Shown: positions 45,485-56,800 of the stretch, in pieces | How the letters are laid out: every line of letters begins with the position of its first letter | Numbering within the stretch: the first letter of the stretch is position 1 | Assembly (NCBI GenBank): GCA_016271365.2 | Contig: CM057453.1 | Coordinates: 1,078,321,001 to 1,078,385,000, forward strand | Reading direction: 5' to 3' | Source: Neoceratodus forsteri | Taxonomy: Eukaryota > Chordata > Ceratodontiformes > Ceratodontidae | Length of the DNA stretch: 64,000 bases | Position numbers and translations under genes: made by a program | Notes under the pieces: generated by a model | Told to the model about the DNA's origin: nothing | The model's database searches: none | Seen by the model: the letters and a program-made list of their open reading frames with translations, nothing else

Positions 45485-45800
45485 GCTTGCTAGATCCACT
45501 CTGCAATGACGGGTCGCTCCCTCATTGCAGCAGATGGCTGACGCTGCAATGACGAGGCAGCCCCTGATTGCAGGGTGGCTGATTTGTCACAAGTTGGTGC
45601 GAATGTTCCAAACTTGTGTCACCAGCAGCCTGCAATGGCATTGGGGGAAGTGGGACAAGCCTTTGCAGGCTGTGGGGGCATTGGCCACAACAGTGCCGTG
45701 CCTCCACAGCCTGCTTCTCAGCAAGCTGTGCCAATATGTTTCTTGCACTGTGCGCAATCAACATAAAAATTACATTGCAATGTAGGGAAAGGCATACAGT
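45485..45800. other. Short region with scattered TGCAATGACG repeats
   Basis: TGCAATGACG-type words recur at about 45501 and 45545, with related TTGCAG words between; no gene. Confidence 0.45.
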
Positions 45801-45814
45801 AATGTATCAGGTAG

Positions 45815-46215
45815 AGAACCCAGTGCACCCCCCATGGAAAATTATTCAAATATTACAGTTTGCTTTCTTCCTCAAATGGCTACTCACTTATTTAATCCCA
45901 AAAGGGAGTTAGGGTCTGTTAGTCTTCAAGTTCAGAGCTCTGATGTCAGTCATCAGCCCAGACACCAAAGGTCATGGTGGACTGCCCATTGGCTCAGTCC
46001 CTATTCTAAAAGGTAATTGCCTGAGTTGGTTCCTTTTAAATAAGGTGCACTGCCTTACTGGCATACTTTATATAAGGTACAGTCTCCAGCCCATGAGCTG
46101 GTGATTAGTGTTGAGCCAGCTAATGGAGACAGCCATGCATCTCCTAAACATAAAATTTACACAGAAACAGTAATTCAACCTTTGCTCTTTCACATATTTT
46201 AAATCTCTTTCCTCA
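45815..46215 (+). repeat. Unnamed ~250-400-bp dispersed repeat, copy A
   Basis: AGAACCCAGTGCACCCCCC, AATTATTCAAATATTACAGT, TTGCTTTCTTCCTCAAATGG, CTCACTTAT and AATAAGGTGCACTGCC align in order with 46255-46500. The distal half (46010-46215) aligns with the reverse complement of 58135-58320. Confidence 0.85.
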
Positions 46216-46254
46216 TTAGGGGTGAAACTGGTTATGGCACAAATCTCTTAAAGC

Positions 46255-46500
46255 AGAGAACCCATTGCACACCCCCAACCCCGTAAATTATTCAGATATA
46301 ACAGTTTGCTTTCTGCCTCAAATGGTTTCTCACTTATGTTATCCCAAATGGGGGTGGGAGTCTCTTAGTCTCCACTTTACGGCTCTAATATAAATCATCA
46401 GCCCAATCACTAAATGTCACGATGGACCACCAGTTGGCTGGGTCTCTATTCTAAAATGTAACTGCCTAATTGGCTTACTTTAAATAAGGTGTAGTACTTG
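46255..46500 (+). repeat. Unnamed dispersed repeat, copy B (tandem to copy A)
   Basis: Same block order as 45815-46065 at roughly 75-80% by-eye identity, offset by 440 bp. Lacks the distal half found in copies A and C. Confidence 0.85.
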
Positions 46501-46671
46501 AATGATTTTCCATGGGGGGTGGTGAATTGTGTTTTCTGCTTTAACTGATTTGTGCAATAACCAGTTGCATCCCTAATGAGACATGCATTTGTTAATGCTG
46601 AATGTTCACTTGTACGGTGTTTGTACCTGAGTTCATCTACCACTGGTAATAGAAAGAAAGCTGAACTTGGG

Positions 46672-46859
46672 GAAACTAGTTTGTTTTTTGAAAGGAGGAC
46701 TAAAAAGTACTTTAATCGCATTCTGAAATTTGAGCCATGATAATAAGTGTGCATGTATGCATATTCATATGAATATGCATATCCTCTTGACCAGTGCTCC
46801 ACTTTCGGAGCTCAATTAAAGTACTTTTTAGCCCTCATTTTGAAAAATGAACTAGTTTC
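46672..46859. mobile_element. 188-bp palindromic (foldback/MITE-like) element
   Basis: The ends GAAACTAGTTTG / reverse complement GAAACTAGTTCA are followed in both arms by AAAGGAGGACTAAAAAGTAC-like sequence and TTTAAT. The centre is a perfect 24-bp palindrome at 46757-46780, and the geometric midpoint of the element (46765) falls beside it. It has no coding capacity. Confidence 0.88.
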
Positions 46860-46864
46860 ATAGT

Positions 46865-48185
46865 GAATGGACAGTTGGGGGGCCATGGCTGTTTCAGGGT
46901 TTAAGTGTGGGTATCTCAGTTTTCATGGTGACATTGTGCCCATAAAAACTGATATTTATTGAAGAAGAAAAATAATCTGTCATGTGGCATGGAGAAATGA
47001 CAAAGAGACATATGCAAATAGTGAGCCGACCATTTTCTCTAAAAGAGCAGCAGCTGGACAACTACAACAATTATGCCTAAAAACAAAGCGTGCAAACATT
47101 TCTGTCTTTTTTGATTGGAACCCTGCTTTAGTCTTTCCATCTCCATCAAGGCTAGCAGTAACAACATCACAGGACTGTTCAGATTCATATCAGATCTCTC
47201 AGTCAGCACAGTCTCTGCCCCCAGGTAGTTTAGCTGGAAATCAAAGTTTGCTCCTTCTCTCTAATAGCATGTCAGTGTTGCCATTTCTTTTATTTTGACC
47301 ATCAAGGGAGGCTGTTTCTAAACCGCAAATAATAATTGTGAATACACGATGCAGTGTACTTACCCATCTCTGTTAAAGACTGCTGGCTTACTGTTTTTAA
47401 AAGCTACAGGAAAACTGCACAATACTTAGCTAACTTAACTTACATTTTATTAGATATGCAATATTCTATCCTGCAGTGACATTAGCAGGGCACAACTTGC
47501 TCCCATGTGGTTTTTATCCTTCCCTTCCTTGAACTCTTCCTCTCCCCTTCTTCATCCTCTTGCTCCCTCCCACCCTTATTATACCTACCCCACTGTACAA
47601 GCACAGTACCATCAATCTCTTTCATGTACTGAAGGAGCCATGTCTCAAAACTACAAGTACAGAATGCAGAGTGCCTTTGTGGTGTCCGTTGTCATAACAA
47701 CCATCTGGTAGGTTAGGATTTGTTTTCTGCCAAATGGGGTTCTGACTATTTTGCACAAGCAGTAATGAAACAAGCTTACTTTTTGATACTCACTAAACCA
47801 TGTGGATTAAATGTACTCTCATGGTCATAAACTACACTGCACTTTTAATGAATGATGATTAAACTTGTCACCTGACAGGGTTTGACACATTCTTAGGGTC
47901 ATAGCTTCCATTTTACTATCTCCTCACTTTCTCATTTGCAGCCTAAACTATTTTGCCGCTAGGGATCTCAGAAACCTGCTCCAATTATATTTGAATTTTA
48001 ACTTTCTTGGTCTGTTAATTGGTGTGCAGTCAGTGTATTTTTCTACCTAAAATCCTCTGATATTAGTAGTATTTTCGTCATCAAATAGCTATTACATTGT
48101 CACATACCAGGTCCTTAAAATGGCCTACTCTCTATCTAACTACAGGGCTCCAAATCCCTGTGCAGTATTTCTATTAGTCTCTATT
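46865..48185. other. Unassigned, ~1.3 kb
   Basis: A 104-codon ORF at 46984-47298 has no recognised domain. Nothing else supported. Confidence 0.4.
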
Positions 48186-48391
48186 CTTGCTTGTTTCATA
48201 TGGATGCCTTAGTTAAGATGCCCACCTTCCAGGGATGGCAACTCCTCACACCCTAATGTTATTTCTTCCAACATGCTTACACTATCCCACTTGCCCCTTA
48301 CCACCTTTCCTCTTTTTGTCTCTAACAGGATCACATACCACGTTGCATATACCCTCCATAACTCCCCTCCTCTAAACCCCTCCTGCCCACC

Positions 48392-48475
48392 CCTTTCTAT
48401 CATCGTAAACTGTGGTACCTGCTCCTCTTATCACTAATGTTAGCAGGAGATATTGAACTCAATCCAGGACCTGCA
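48392..48475 (+). other. 2A-like ribosome-skipping motif after a hydrophobic stretch
   Basis: In the frame of the 48437 ATG, upstream codons give HRKLWYLLLLSLMLA, followed by GDIELNPGP at 48446-48472. The D-(V/I)-E-x-N-P-G-P consensus is met in full. In viruses and in several non-LTR retrotransposons this motif makes the ribosome skip the Gly-Pro bond, separating the leader from the downstream protein. The leader/2A frame is continuous with the endonuclease start (LRIVHLNIRSL). Activity is not shown. Confidence 0.85.
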
Positions 48476-49260
48476 GGTAACATCTCCCACAACGATACAG
48501 CTTGGAAGAACTTTAAGGGGCTGCGTATTGTTCACCTGAATATCAGGAGCCTTCCTCATAACTTAACTGAAGTAGAGGCTTTGGCTACTCAATATAACCC
48601 TGACATCTTGTGTCTGTCTGAAACCTGGCTAAAACCCTCCACCCCCTGATCACCTGTGCATGCTACCTAACTACAAAATACTCCTGCAAGATAGGTCCAC
48701 ATCTAAATGTGGTGGTGGTGGTGGTGTTGCAATCCACTTTAAACCTCACCTATCGCTACGCTGAAATGTCTCTTTCACCCTCTCTCACTGTGAAGCTATT
48801 CATGCTACCCTAAAAGTAGGCTCTAAGAAACTGCACATAGTGTGTGCCCATAACCCTCCTATTGGTAGCATTGCTGGTCTCTAGGAACTACTATCCCAGG
48901 TGGACACAGCTGTTGGACGTAAAGAGGTCCTCATAATGGGAGATCTAAATCTAACCTGGACTAGTAAAACTAGTCAGTCCTTCCACACCATGGTACATGG
49001 CCATAACCTCCACCAACTAATCACTAACCCTACAAGGGTCATGGCCCCCCAAGTTCCAGTACACTAATTGATTGGGACCTTACAAACCGCCTTAACAGTA
49101 TAGTTGCTGCCGGTGCCCTGGCAGATGCTATAAGTGATCACTCCCCAATCTTCTGCATCTGGCATTCCGCTAGACAACCATTTCCTCCTCCAAAACTCAT
49201 CACCTTCCGCAATCTGGCCAATCTTAATCAGGCACAGTTATGCATGATCTCTCAGTGATC
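48473..49260 (+). pseudogene. LINE endonuclease domain (frameshifted)
   Basis: The N-terminal strand GLRIVHLNIRSLPHNLTEVE and CLSETW (catalytic-type Glu, about 48620) lie in the leader frame, which terminates at about 48649. A second frame continues with SKCGGGGGVAIHFK, then IMGDLNLTW (about 48935-48962). A later SDHSPIFCIW (about 49133-49162) supplies the terminal His motif. Motif order is that of APE-type endonucleases of CR1/L2-group LINEs. Stops inside the second frame confirm decay. Confidence 0.85.
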
Positions 49261-49943
49261 GACTAGTCTTCCATCTATGCCTCCTCAAATGCTCAATCAG
49301 CCCTTGACTACTTCCTTGCAAGGTTTGGATATCTCCAGGATGTCCATGCGCCCCAAGTCACATGCCGTATACGGGGTACACAATCAAAGTGGCTCACCAA
49401 AGATCTTCTTACTCAACTCAAGGCAAGGGATAAAAGTCGGTGGCGTTTCAAGGCCTCAAGGCTACAGGCAGATTATAATGACTATAGAGTCCAGAGGAAT
49501 TCCTGCAAAAGGAATATTCGCCTAGCTAAAAGCTCATTCTGTAAGGACTTATTAATGAAATCTGCTGGTGACTCCAAGAAATTCTGGTCCATCTTAAAAA
49601 CTCTCGTTGGAGCCAATAAATCATTCACTGCTAATGACATGCTGCTAAATGGCGTACATTGTAATAATCCAGTGACCATAGCCAATGTACTAAACTGCCA
49701 CTTCTCGGACCTATCTAGCTACTCGGCCTCCTTCTCCTCTGGTCCCCCCACTTCCAGCTCCATGGACACAGAACCGATGCCCTCTCATCCACCGTTCCGG
49801 TATCGGACCATTACCAGAACTGAAGTTCTAAAGCTGTTACTCTCCATCTCTGATAGCATTAGCTCTGGTGCTGATGAACTGGAACCCAGGTTATTGAAAG
49901 TCGCTGCCCTCTCATTGCCTCCCCTTTAAAGAAAGTCTTTAAC

Positions 49944-51375
49944 TTGTCAGTATGTCATGGCACAGTCCCCAACATCTGGAAGATAGCTAGAATTACTCCC
50001 ATCCTTAAGAAAGGTGATCCTAAAGACATGTCTAACTATCGACCTAGTGCCATTCTTTCCATGCTCAGTAAAATCCTAGAAAAATTAGTGGCAACCCAAA
50101 CTATAGCATATCTACAGAAGCATAACCTCCTCTCAGGTTCCCAGCATGGTTTCCGCAAGGGCCACAGTACTTCCACTGTCATCCTACAACTTACAAACGA
50201 CATTTATGCTGCTATGGAATCCGGTCTCTTGACAGGTGCTATCTTCATTGACTAAACTAAGGCATTTGACCTTGTTTTACCATAACCTTCTCCTTACAAA
50301 ACTCCTCTCTTTTGTTTTTTTTCCCACCAAAACAGTTGCCTGGTTCAATAGCTATCTATCCAACCTGATGCAGGCCGTAGCTTTTAACTCAGCCATGTCC
50401 AATCTTTCTCCCATAGTTATGGGGGTTCCCCAAGGCTCCATACTTGGCCCGCTACTTTTCTCAATTTTTATAAATCACCTCCCATCATTTGTATCAGCCT
50501 GCTCTTCCTTGCTGTATGCGGATGACCTTGTCATTTACTGCAGTGGTAGTAATATCGTGGATATTAACCACTCCCTAGCCGTTGACTTCTTAAGCATTCA
50601 GTCCTGCCTAATAGAAAACAACCTTGCTCTTAATGCAAGCAAAACAAACTCCATGCTTTTCTGCTCTCCAGCTAGATTCAAAGCAAATCACAACTCCATT
50701 CAAATATCAAGTGCCAATGGTTCCCCAGTAGTTAGCACTAGCTCCTTCAAATACCTGGGCACTCTCCTAGATGAATCGTCAGATTTTGACCTCCATATCA
50801 CTGCCACCTGCAAATCTGTCAATGCTAAAATCGGAGGTGCCTACCGTACTAGCTATGCCCTCATGCCATCTGCCAGGCTTGCCGTGGCTCTAGGCCTACT
50901 GCTTCTGGCCCTGGCTTATGGCTCAGTCACCTACCTTGTGGTATCAAAGACCTCCCTCCATAAATGGGACACCACCTATAATAACATCTGCTGCTACGCC
51001 TCTGCATCACCACGGTTCAAACATCACTGTCAGCTTTATGCTGACTTAAAATGGCCCTGCTCTGCTGCTCACCGGCTACAGCCCTATGGCTCTCTAATTG
51101 ACTGTATAACTAGATCAGGCCTCCCCTGATCCCCTGCCTCCTTGCTACACTTCCAAACCCACTCCTATGGTCTCCAGTCTAATGACCATGCCCCTCTATT
51201 CATCCAAAGATGCAAAACCACTATGGGTACATGTGCTTTCTTTTACGTGGCCCCTAGGTACTGGAATTCTATCCCTCAAACTATTCGCCTAGCTCCTACC
51301 AATGCTGGTTTCAAGAAACTCCACCGTGAACATCTATTGGCTTCAAATCCTTGTACATGCTTCCATCCACCTTAG
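49944..51375 (+). pseudogene. LINE reverse transcriptase and C-terminal domain
   Basis: In order: WKIARITPILKKGDPKDMSN with YRP (49973-50045), LEKLVATQTIAYLQKHNLLS, and GFRKGHSTSTVILQL. Motif A is interrupted by a stop (FID-stop-TKAFD, about 50250). After a frame change come VPQGSILGPLLFSIFINHLP (motif B) and LLYADDLVIYC, with an intact YADD at 50515-50526. The C-terminal domain follows with SFKYLGTLLDESSDFDLHIT, the RFKHHCQLYADLKWP block and PRYWNSIPQTIRLAP. The RT-B to C-terminal ORF of 297 codons (50236-51129) is the longest open frame in the window, so this copy is relatively young. Confidence 0.92.
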
Positions 51376-51744
51376 CTCATTAATTTCTTCCATCTTCACT
51401 CTTGTCTTTCCTGCACTCTCCTTCTTACCCTTTCCCTGCACACCTTCATCCTTTTCACCCCCTTTCTCCCTGTTCCCTACCACCCCCTCCTCCTCTTTTA
51501 CTTCTCTATGTTTGAGCCTCACAATGGCACTTACTGTATTCTGTACTTTCCTGTTTGTACTTATACTAACTTGTTGGCACTTGTTTATATTTTGACTTTT
51601 TTCTAACTGTACTGTTTATATTTTGGCATTGTCTAACTCTGTATATCATCCAGTTGCCAAGTTGTTTTATTTCTGTCATCCCATTGTTTACCTTTTCCTT
51701 GTACTGCATCACATTGTACTGCTCATGTATTTTTCACTTGTATC

Positions 51745-51822
51745 CTCCTGGGTCGTGCCTAAAAATAGGCATCTCTATGTCTAGTGCACCCACCTGGTTA
51801 CCAAAAGCAAATAAATAAATAA
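51745..51822 (+). other. LINE 3'-end recognition segment shared with a SINE
   Basis: TCCTGGGTCGTGCCTAAAAA, TAGGCATCTCTATGTCTAGT, GCACCCACCTGGTTACCAAA then (TAAA)n. The same order occurs at 7742-7814. Shared LINE/SINE 3' ends are the hallmark of RT recognition. Confidence 0.85.
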
Positions 51823-52508
51823 GACATTCCATGCAAGGATTGGCCAACTCCAGATTGGTGCACAGGAAGAAGACATTGCTGTGAGGAGCTGAGCTACACA
51901 TGTTCTTGGGGAGCAAGTAATAATTTTCAAATCCTGTGGTCACTGGGAAAATATGTTAATTTGACTTTGGAGACTACTCTTTCAACTATAAGTCGGAATT
52001 CTGACCGTCTCCCCTGTTAAACAGCAGAACATTATTTCTAGACTGTAGCATTATTAAAGTAGTCAGGGAAGTCATGGTTTTCAAACAAACTGTTTAACAA
52101 TCAAAAGCATTTTGCATTGACAAATGCTTGTTTACTTTTGTTTCATGATTCCCTCTGCCACGTCCATAGCCAGCACAGCGATGACGTCAGTCTGATGGTC
52201 GAGCCACTCAGAGGTGGGGCCTTGACAATCACTTGTTTTAAAAGAACAAACCTTTCTTTCTCTCTACAATTTGTAATAATGAACTGCACAAACTCTACCA
52301 TGCTAAAAACACTGAAAGGTTTTTGCAGGTGCAGCTCATGTAGTTCTAGCCACTGGGGGTTGGATTTAAAGGCTGGGAGAGAGGAGCTTAGGGAGTTGTT
52401 CATTTCCCTTATAAGCTTACTGTGTTGTACTGCACCTAGTAACAGGGTTACCGGTGTACTGTGGGACTGTATCTAAGATTGGTGGGTGACCTGATTAGGC
52501 AGTAGGGG

Positions 52509-53880
52509 GTGTATCTTGGACTAGGGGGGAACCTGGTGGCTCACCCAAGGAAACCTACTTGGAAGGGGATGGAACCACACGTCATTAGGGCCGGCATCTT
52601 TGGGAGGGTGGTGGGGTGCACAGGGTGTGGAGCAGCCATGATACTGGACTGGGCTTGGAAGTTCGGTGGTTGCCCAGTGTGCTACCAGCTGGCACAGCTT
52701 AGGGAGGAGTTTGCGGGGATTAGGAAACAGCTGGGGAAGGGGAGGTATGGTTGGGAAAGGGGGCAGGGGATCTCCCACGGGGTTGCACCAAGCACTGGGG
52801 GCAGGGGCATAGCAAAAGAAGTGCAGGAGAATACTCAGGGGTCACATAGGGACCCTGGCAGAGGGGGTCCAAAAGGAGACTACCAAGGAAGCAGGGAGGT
52901 AACTGGGGCCCCTCACAAAGGAGGGACAGAGGGACAACATTCTCAGGGAAGTAGGCAGATGGCCAGGGCTGGACAGAAGGAAGCAAGGCAGGGAGGTGGA
53001 TCAGACCTTACACTCAGTAACCGCTTCAATTCTCTTCTTTTGCTCGAGGATGAGGGGGATGATGTAGCCACGACAGGGGTGGTTAGAGACAGAAAGGGAG
53101 TGGGGGGTAGGAGGCAGGGGCCAGATAGCAGGAAGAACAGGGGGGAACTTGGAATGCAGAAAAATGGGGGGAGCAGTGAATCAGAGCAGGAGGGGCAGGG
53201 GAAGAGGGAGGAAAGTGCAAGGAGAAGGACCAGTTGGGAGGAAAGGTAAAGGAGAAGGACCAGAAGTACAAGGAGGATTCATTAAAGGAAGCTGAGGGAT
53301 TAGGCTGGGGAGCACGACAAGCAAGGAGGGACTAAATGGAGACAGGAAGGAAGGGAGGATGAGCCAGGCTAGTGTAGCAGATGGGGGAGAAGGACCAGCC
53401 GCAAGCAGTGAGGGGGAGTTAGCAAGGTACAGAAGGATACTGAGGAGGAGGAGAGGCATAGGATTGGAGGGGAAGGGGTGGCCAGGGTAAATAAGGAGGT
53501 GGTGGCATGTAGCACCCAGATAGGGGGAGGAACAAGGAGCCAGCTGGGTGGAGGGGCTGGTAGAAAGGATGAGGGACATAGAAAGGGGGGAAATGGAGGA
53601 AAAGGAGCGGTCAGAGTGCTCCTGTTGGGGGATTCTATGATCAGGGGTATCAAATGGGATAGGGAGGGAGAAGCCTGGCCAGTTAGAACAAAATGCTTCC
53701 CTGGACTAACGGTGCACAGGGCTAAGCATGAGGTATATCAGCTGGCAAAGGATTGTGGGGGTTCCCCGGACATACTGGTCCACCTGGGTACAAATGACAT
53801 TGAGGGAAATAGTGAGCTAGAGATACAGGCAAGATTCAGGAGCTTGCCAGGGTCTGTCATGACATAGGATGCACAGTTTC
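52509..53880 (+). pseudogene. CR1 ORF1: Cys-rich RNA-binding N-terminus plus SGNH esterase
   Basis: The first frame (52509-53249) has CTGCGAAMILDWAWKFGGCP then VCYQLAQLREEFAGI (Cys pairs about 52623-52685) followed by a leucine-containing coil. A long Gly/Arg/Gln-rich, low-complexity linker comes next. After a frameshift the second frame (53478-53867) carries RVLLLGDSMIRGIKWDR (SGNH block I, Ser of GDS near 53633) and DILVHLGTNDIEGNSELE, which holds the block-III GTND (about 53773-53815). The expected C-terminal block with the catalytic Asp/His is not readable. ORF1 of CR1 binds RNA, and the esterase role is still debated. Compare the shorter remnants at 1375-2100 and 21785-22000. Confidence 0.88.
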
Positions 53881-54279
53881 TTCTCAGAAATCTCCGGTGC
53901 CAAGGGCTGAGTGGGGAACACAAAAGGAAGATTAGGAGATAAACCAGTGGCTCAGAGAGTGGTGTGAGGCCAGAGGGTATGGGTTGATGGGGATTGGGGA
54001 GACCTGGGAGGATAAGGAACTGTATGCTAGAGATAGCGCCATCTCAATTTGGAGGGAGGAATCCTTAAGTTGAAAATAGAGGGTTCATTGGTGAAAAGTG
54101 GGTTTAAACTTGTGATAGGGGAGGGATGGGAGAAAAAGGCTGTCAAGGGGTGCTGATAAAACAGGGACTCTGTCTCCACCCCCCCGGGGAGCTGGAGGAT
54201 TGAGGAAAGGCCGACTGGTAAAGTGCAGACCAGGGGAAAACAGAATCCCCATGGGAACACTAGCAGGGGAAATGGAAGT

Positions 54280-54995
54280 ATAGGGAAAGGGTGGAAAGTA
54301 GTCCTGCTAAATGCCAGGAGCTTGGGCAATAAAATGCCTGAGCGCCAGGCAATGCTAACTGAGGGAGCAGTGGATGTGGCAGCGATCACTGAGACCTGGG
54401 CCACTGCAGGACACGACTGGGACCTGAACCTGGAGGGTTACACTATGTTCAGGAAGGATGGGGGGAGGGAAGGGGAGGAGGGGTAGCAATGATAGTCAAA
54501 AACTGCATTGGCATAGGGGGAGTAGAGGAGGCAGAGGGAACCGTGGAGGCGATTTGGGTCACCTTGATAACAAGGGGGGGGGGCAAGAGAGTAAAAATAG
54601 GAGTGGTGTATAGACCACCTGCCCTGGTGGAGGAGCTGGAGGAGAGTCTGGTGGCAGATGTTGGGAGACACTGCAGACTGGGAAGAGGAACGGTGGTGGT
54701 GTTGAGGGACTTAAACATGCCAGGAACAGACTGGGAGACTATGACATCCTCTGTGACCAGGGAACAGAGGTTATTGGATGTCTTTCAAGATGCGTTCCTA
54801 ACTCAGCAGGTGAGGGAACCAACCAGGGAGGTGCGGGTACTGGATGTGGTCCTGGCAGACAGTGACCAGATTGGGGGCCTGGAGGTAAGGGACCCGTTGG
54901 TGGGGAGTGACCATGCCACAGTCTGGTTCTGCCTGGACCTAGGAGGGCTAGAAGGCTGCACAAAGACGGAGGTAACTGACTTCAGGGGGACGGAT
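54280..54995 (+). pseudogene. CR1 ORF2 endonuclease domain
   Basis: GWKVVLLNARSLGNKMPERQ and AAITETWATAGHDW (Glu of TETW, about 54390) are in one frame. After a shift near 54486 come IKIGVVYRPP-like residues (KIGVVYRPPALVEE) and VVVLRDLNMPGTDWE, where Arg replaces the usual Gly before DLN. LGSDHATVWF-like sequence (VGSDHATVWFCLDL, about 54895-54940) closes the domain. It is nearly complete, with one frameshift and one replaced motif residue. Confidence 0.9.
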
Positions 54996-55066
54996 TTTAA
55001 GGAAATGGGAAGGATCCTTAAGGAGCATTTGGATGTGATTGGGTCAGACATGGACGCTGATAGTAG

Positions 55067-56800
55067 GTGGGAAATCATCAGGAGAGGGGTGCAGGATGCT
55101 ACCAGCACCTGTGCAAGAGTAAGACGAAAATGTGGTGGGGCCGAAAACCCTGCTGGTGGACCAGGGAGGTCCAGGAGGTGGTGCGGGGAAAGAAGGCAGC
55201 CTATAGGCAATTCAAGTGCTCAAGGAGTGAAAGGGATCGAGGGGAGTATGAGCTGATGGCTAGAAGGGCCACTAGGGTGGTGAGGACTGCTAAGGCAAGG
55301 AAGGAGCAGAACCTGGCCAGGGAAATTAGGAGAGGAAATAAGGGGTTCTTTAGATACACTGGGGAAAACCAAAGGGTGAAGGGGCAGATTAGCAGGATTA
55401 AATCAGGGGAGAGATGGGCACAAGACCCGGGGGAGCAGGCTGAGGTACTAAATGAGTACTTCACCTCAGTTTTCACCAAGGAAAATGGGGGTGCTGCATC
55501 ATACATGGGAGAGACAGAGATACTGAGGAGGGGGACCCTTACCGATCAGCAGGGTCTGGGAGAGGGAGGCATCACTGGCAGAGGGGGAGGATAAGCAGGG
55601 AGAAGAGCAATGGAAGTGGAAATCACAGCAGAGAGAGTGAGGGAAGCCTCAGCTCCCTTAAGACGGAGAAAGCACGGGCTGGATAAATTACATCCCAGAG
55701 TGCTGAAGGAACTTGTGGATGTCCTGGCGAAACCCCTGGCAGAGCTTTTCACCATCTCTGAGGACAGGGTGGGTGCCCAGGACTGGAAGGTGGCGCATAT
55801 AGTGCCTATCACAAGGGGGATCGGGGAGGTGGCAGGAACTACAGGCCTGTCAGTCTGACATCGGTGGTGGGCAAGGTGATGGAGGGCATTGTCAAGGAGA
55901 GGCTGGGGGGACCTGGAAAAGTCAGGGTGCCTCGACGATGGAGCAGCATAGATTGGCCCTGGGAAATCGTGTCAGACAAACCTTGTGGAGTTCTATGACT
56001 GGGTGACGATGGTCTTGGACCTGGGTAGACCAGTGACGCCTCTTCTAGACTTCAGCAAAGGCTTTTGACTCTGTTCCTCACGGGCCTGTTGGATAATCTG
56101 GGAGAAATGGGGTGGGGAACCAGATGATCAGATGGATAGGCAATTGGCTCCAGGACCGGACCCAGAGGGTCGTAGTTGGCGGGATAGTCTCATCCCCAAG
56201 AAGGGTCATTAGTGGGGTCCACAGGATCAGTTCTGTCCCTCCTGTTCAACGCCTACGCCCTGACATAAGGACAGGAGTCAGGAGTGAGATGAGTCTCTAT
56301 GGATGACTCAAAATGAGGCGTGTGGTGATGGGGAGGAGGGAGGTGGTCTCACGGGGACCTGGAGGCTCTGGAAAGATGGTCTAGAAAGTGGAAGCTGAGG
56401 TTCAATGCAGGGAAATGCAAGGTACTCCACCTGGGGGCCAGAAACCCGGGCCAAGTGTACACCCTGGGGGAGGAAATGCTACAAGTCTTGATGGCTGAGA
56501 GGGACCTGGGGGTGGTGGTGGATGTCAAGATGAACAACTCAGAGACTTGTAGGACGGCAGCAGCCAAGGCCAACAGGATGCTGGGATGCATCGCTAGGGG
56601 GATCACCTCCAGAAGGAGGGAAGTGATATTCCCTCTGTATAACTGCTTGGTGAGGCTGCACCTTGAGTACTGCATGCAGTTTTGGAGGCCACACTTAAAG
56701 AGGGACATTAAACTCCTGGAGAGGGTCAGAGGAGGAACCAAAATGATTTGGGGCTTGGGGACAGGACCTATGAGGAGAGGCTCGAAGAGCTAAATATGTT
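55067..56800 (+). pseudogene. CR1 ORF2 linker and reverse transcriptase (multiply frameshifted)
   Basis: The basic linker (KARKEQNLAREIRRGNKGFF, RYTGENQRVKGQI, VLNEYFTSVFTKENG; 55260-55490) precedes the RT. RT pieces follow: LRRRKHGLDKLHPRVLKELV, AELFTISEDRVGAQDWKVAH, then in other frames YRPVSLTSVVGKVMEGIVKE (about 55840-55900), MIRWIGNWLQDRTQRVVVGG, and a degraded catalytic box at about 56296 (SLYG then stop, where YADD is expected). The C-terminal part has LGCIARGITSRRREVIFPLY and LVRLHLEYCMQFWRPHLKRD (56577-56705). At least five frame changes are present. Confidence 0.9.

Larger units (their letters stand above)
48190..51822 (+). mobile_element. CR1-superfamily (L2/Crack-like) LINE with 2A-like leader, near full-length ORF2
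   Basis: A 3.6-kb plus-strand LINE: a hydrophobic leader with a 2A-like motif (48392-48472), endonuclease (48473-49260, several frames), RT (49944-51129), C-terminal domain (to 51375), and a 3' UTR ending in an AAATAAATAAATAA tail at 51822. No separate ORF1 was found upstream, and the 5' boundary is uncertain. Its last 75 bp match the tail of the SINE at 7742-7814. Frames are broken at about 48647, 49080, 49930 and 50255, so it is inactive. Confidence 0.88.

Noticed and set aside
45431..45493. Hairpin followed by CTAG as a Helitron 3' end
   Set aside because: A hairpin 8 bp before a CTRR-like CTAG superficially fits, but the next base is A rather than the T expected after Helitron insertion, the loop is 21 nt, and no Rep/helicase sequence or 5' TC end was found.
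46757..46780. The 24-bp palindrome as a transcription-factor operator
   Set aside because: It sits exactly at the axis of a larger palindromic element, which explains it without a regulatory role.
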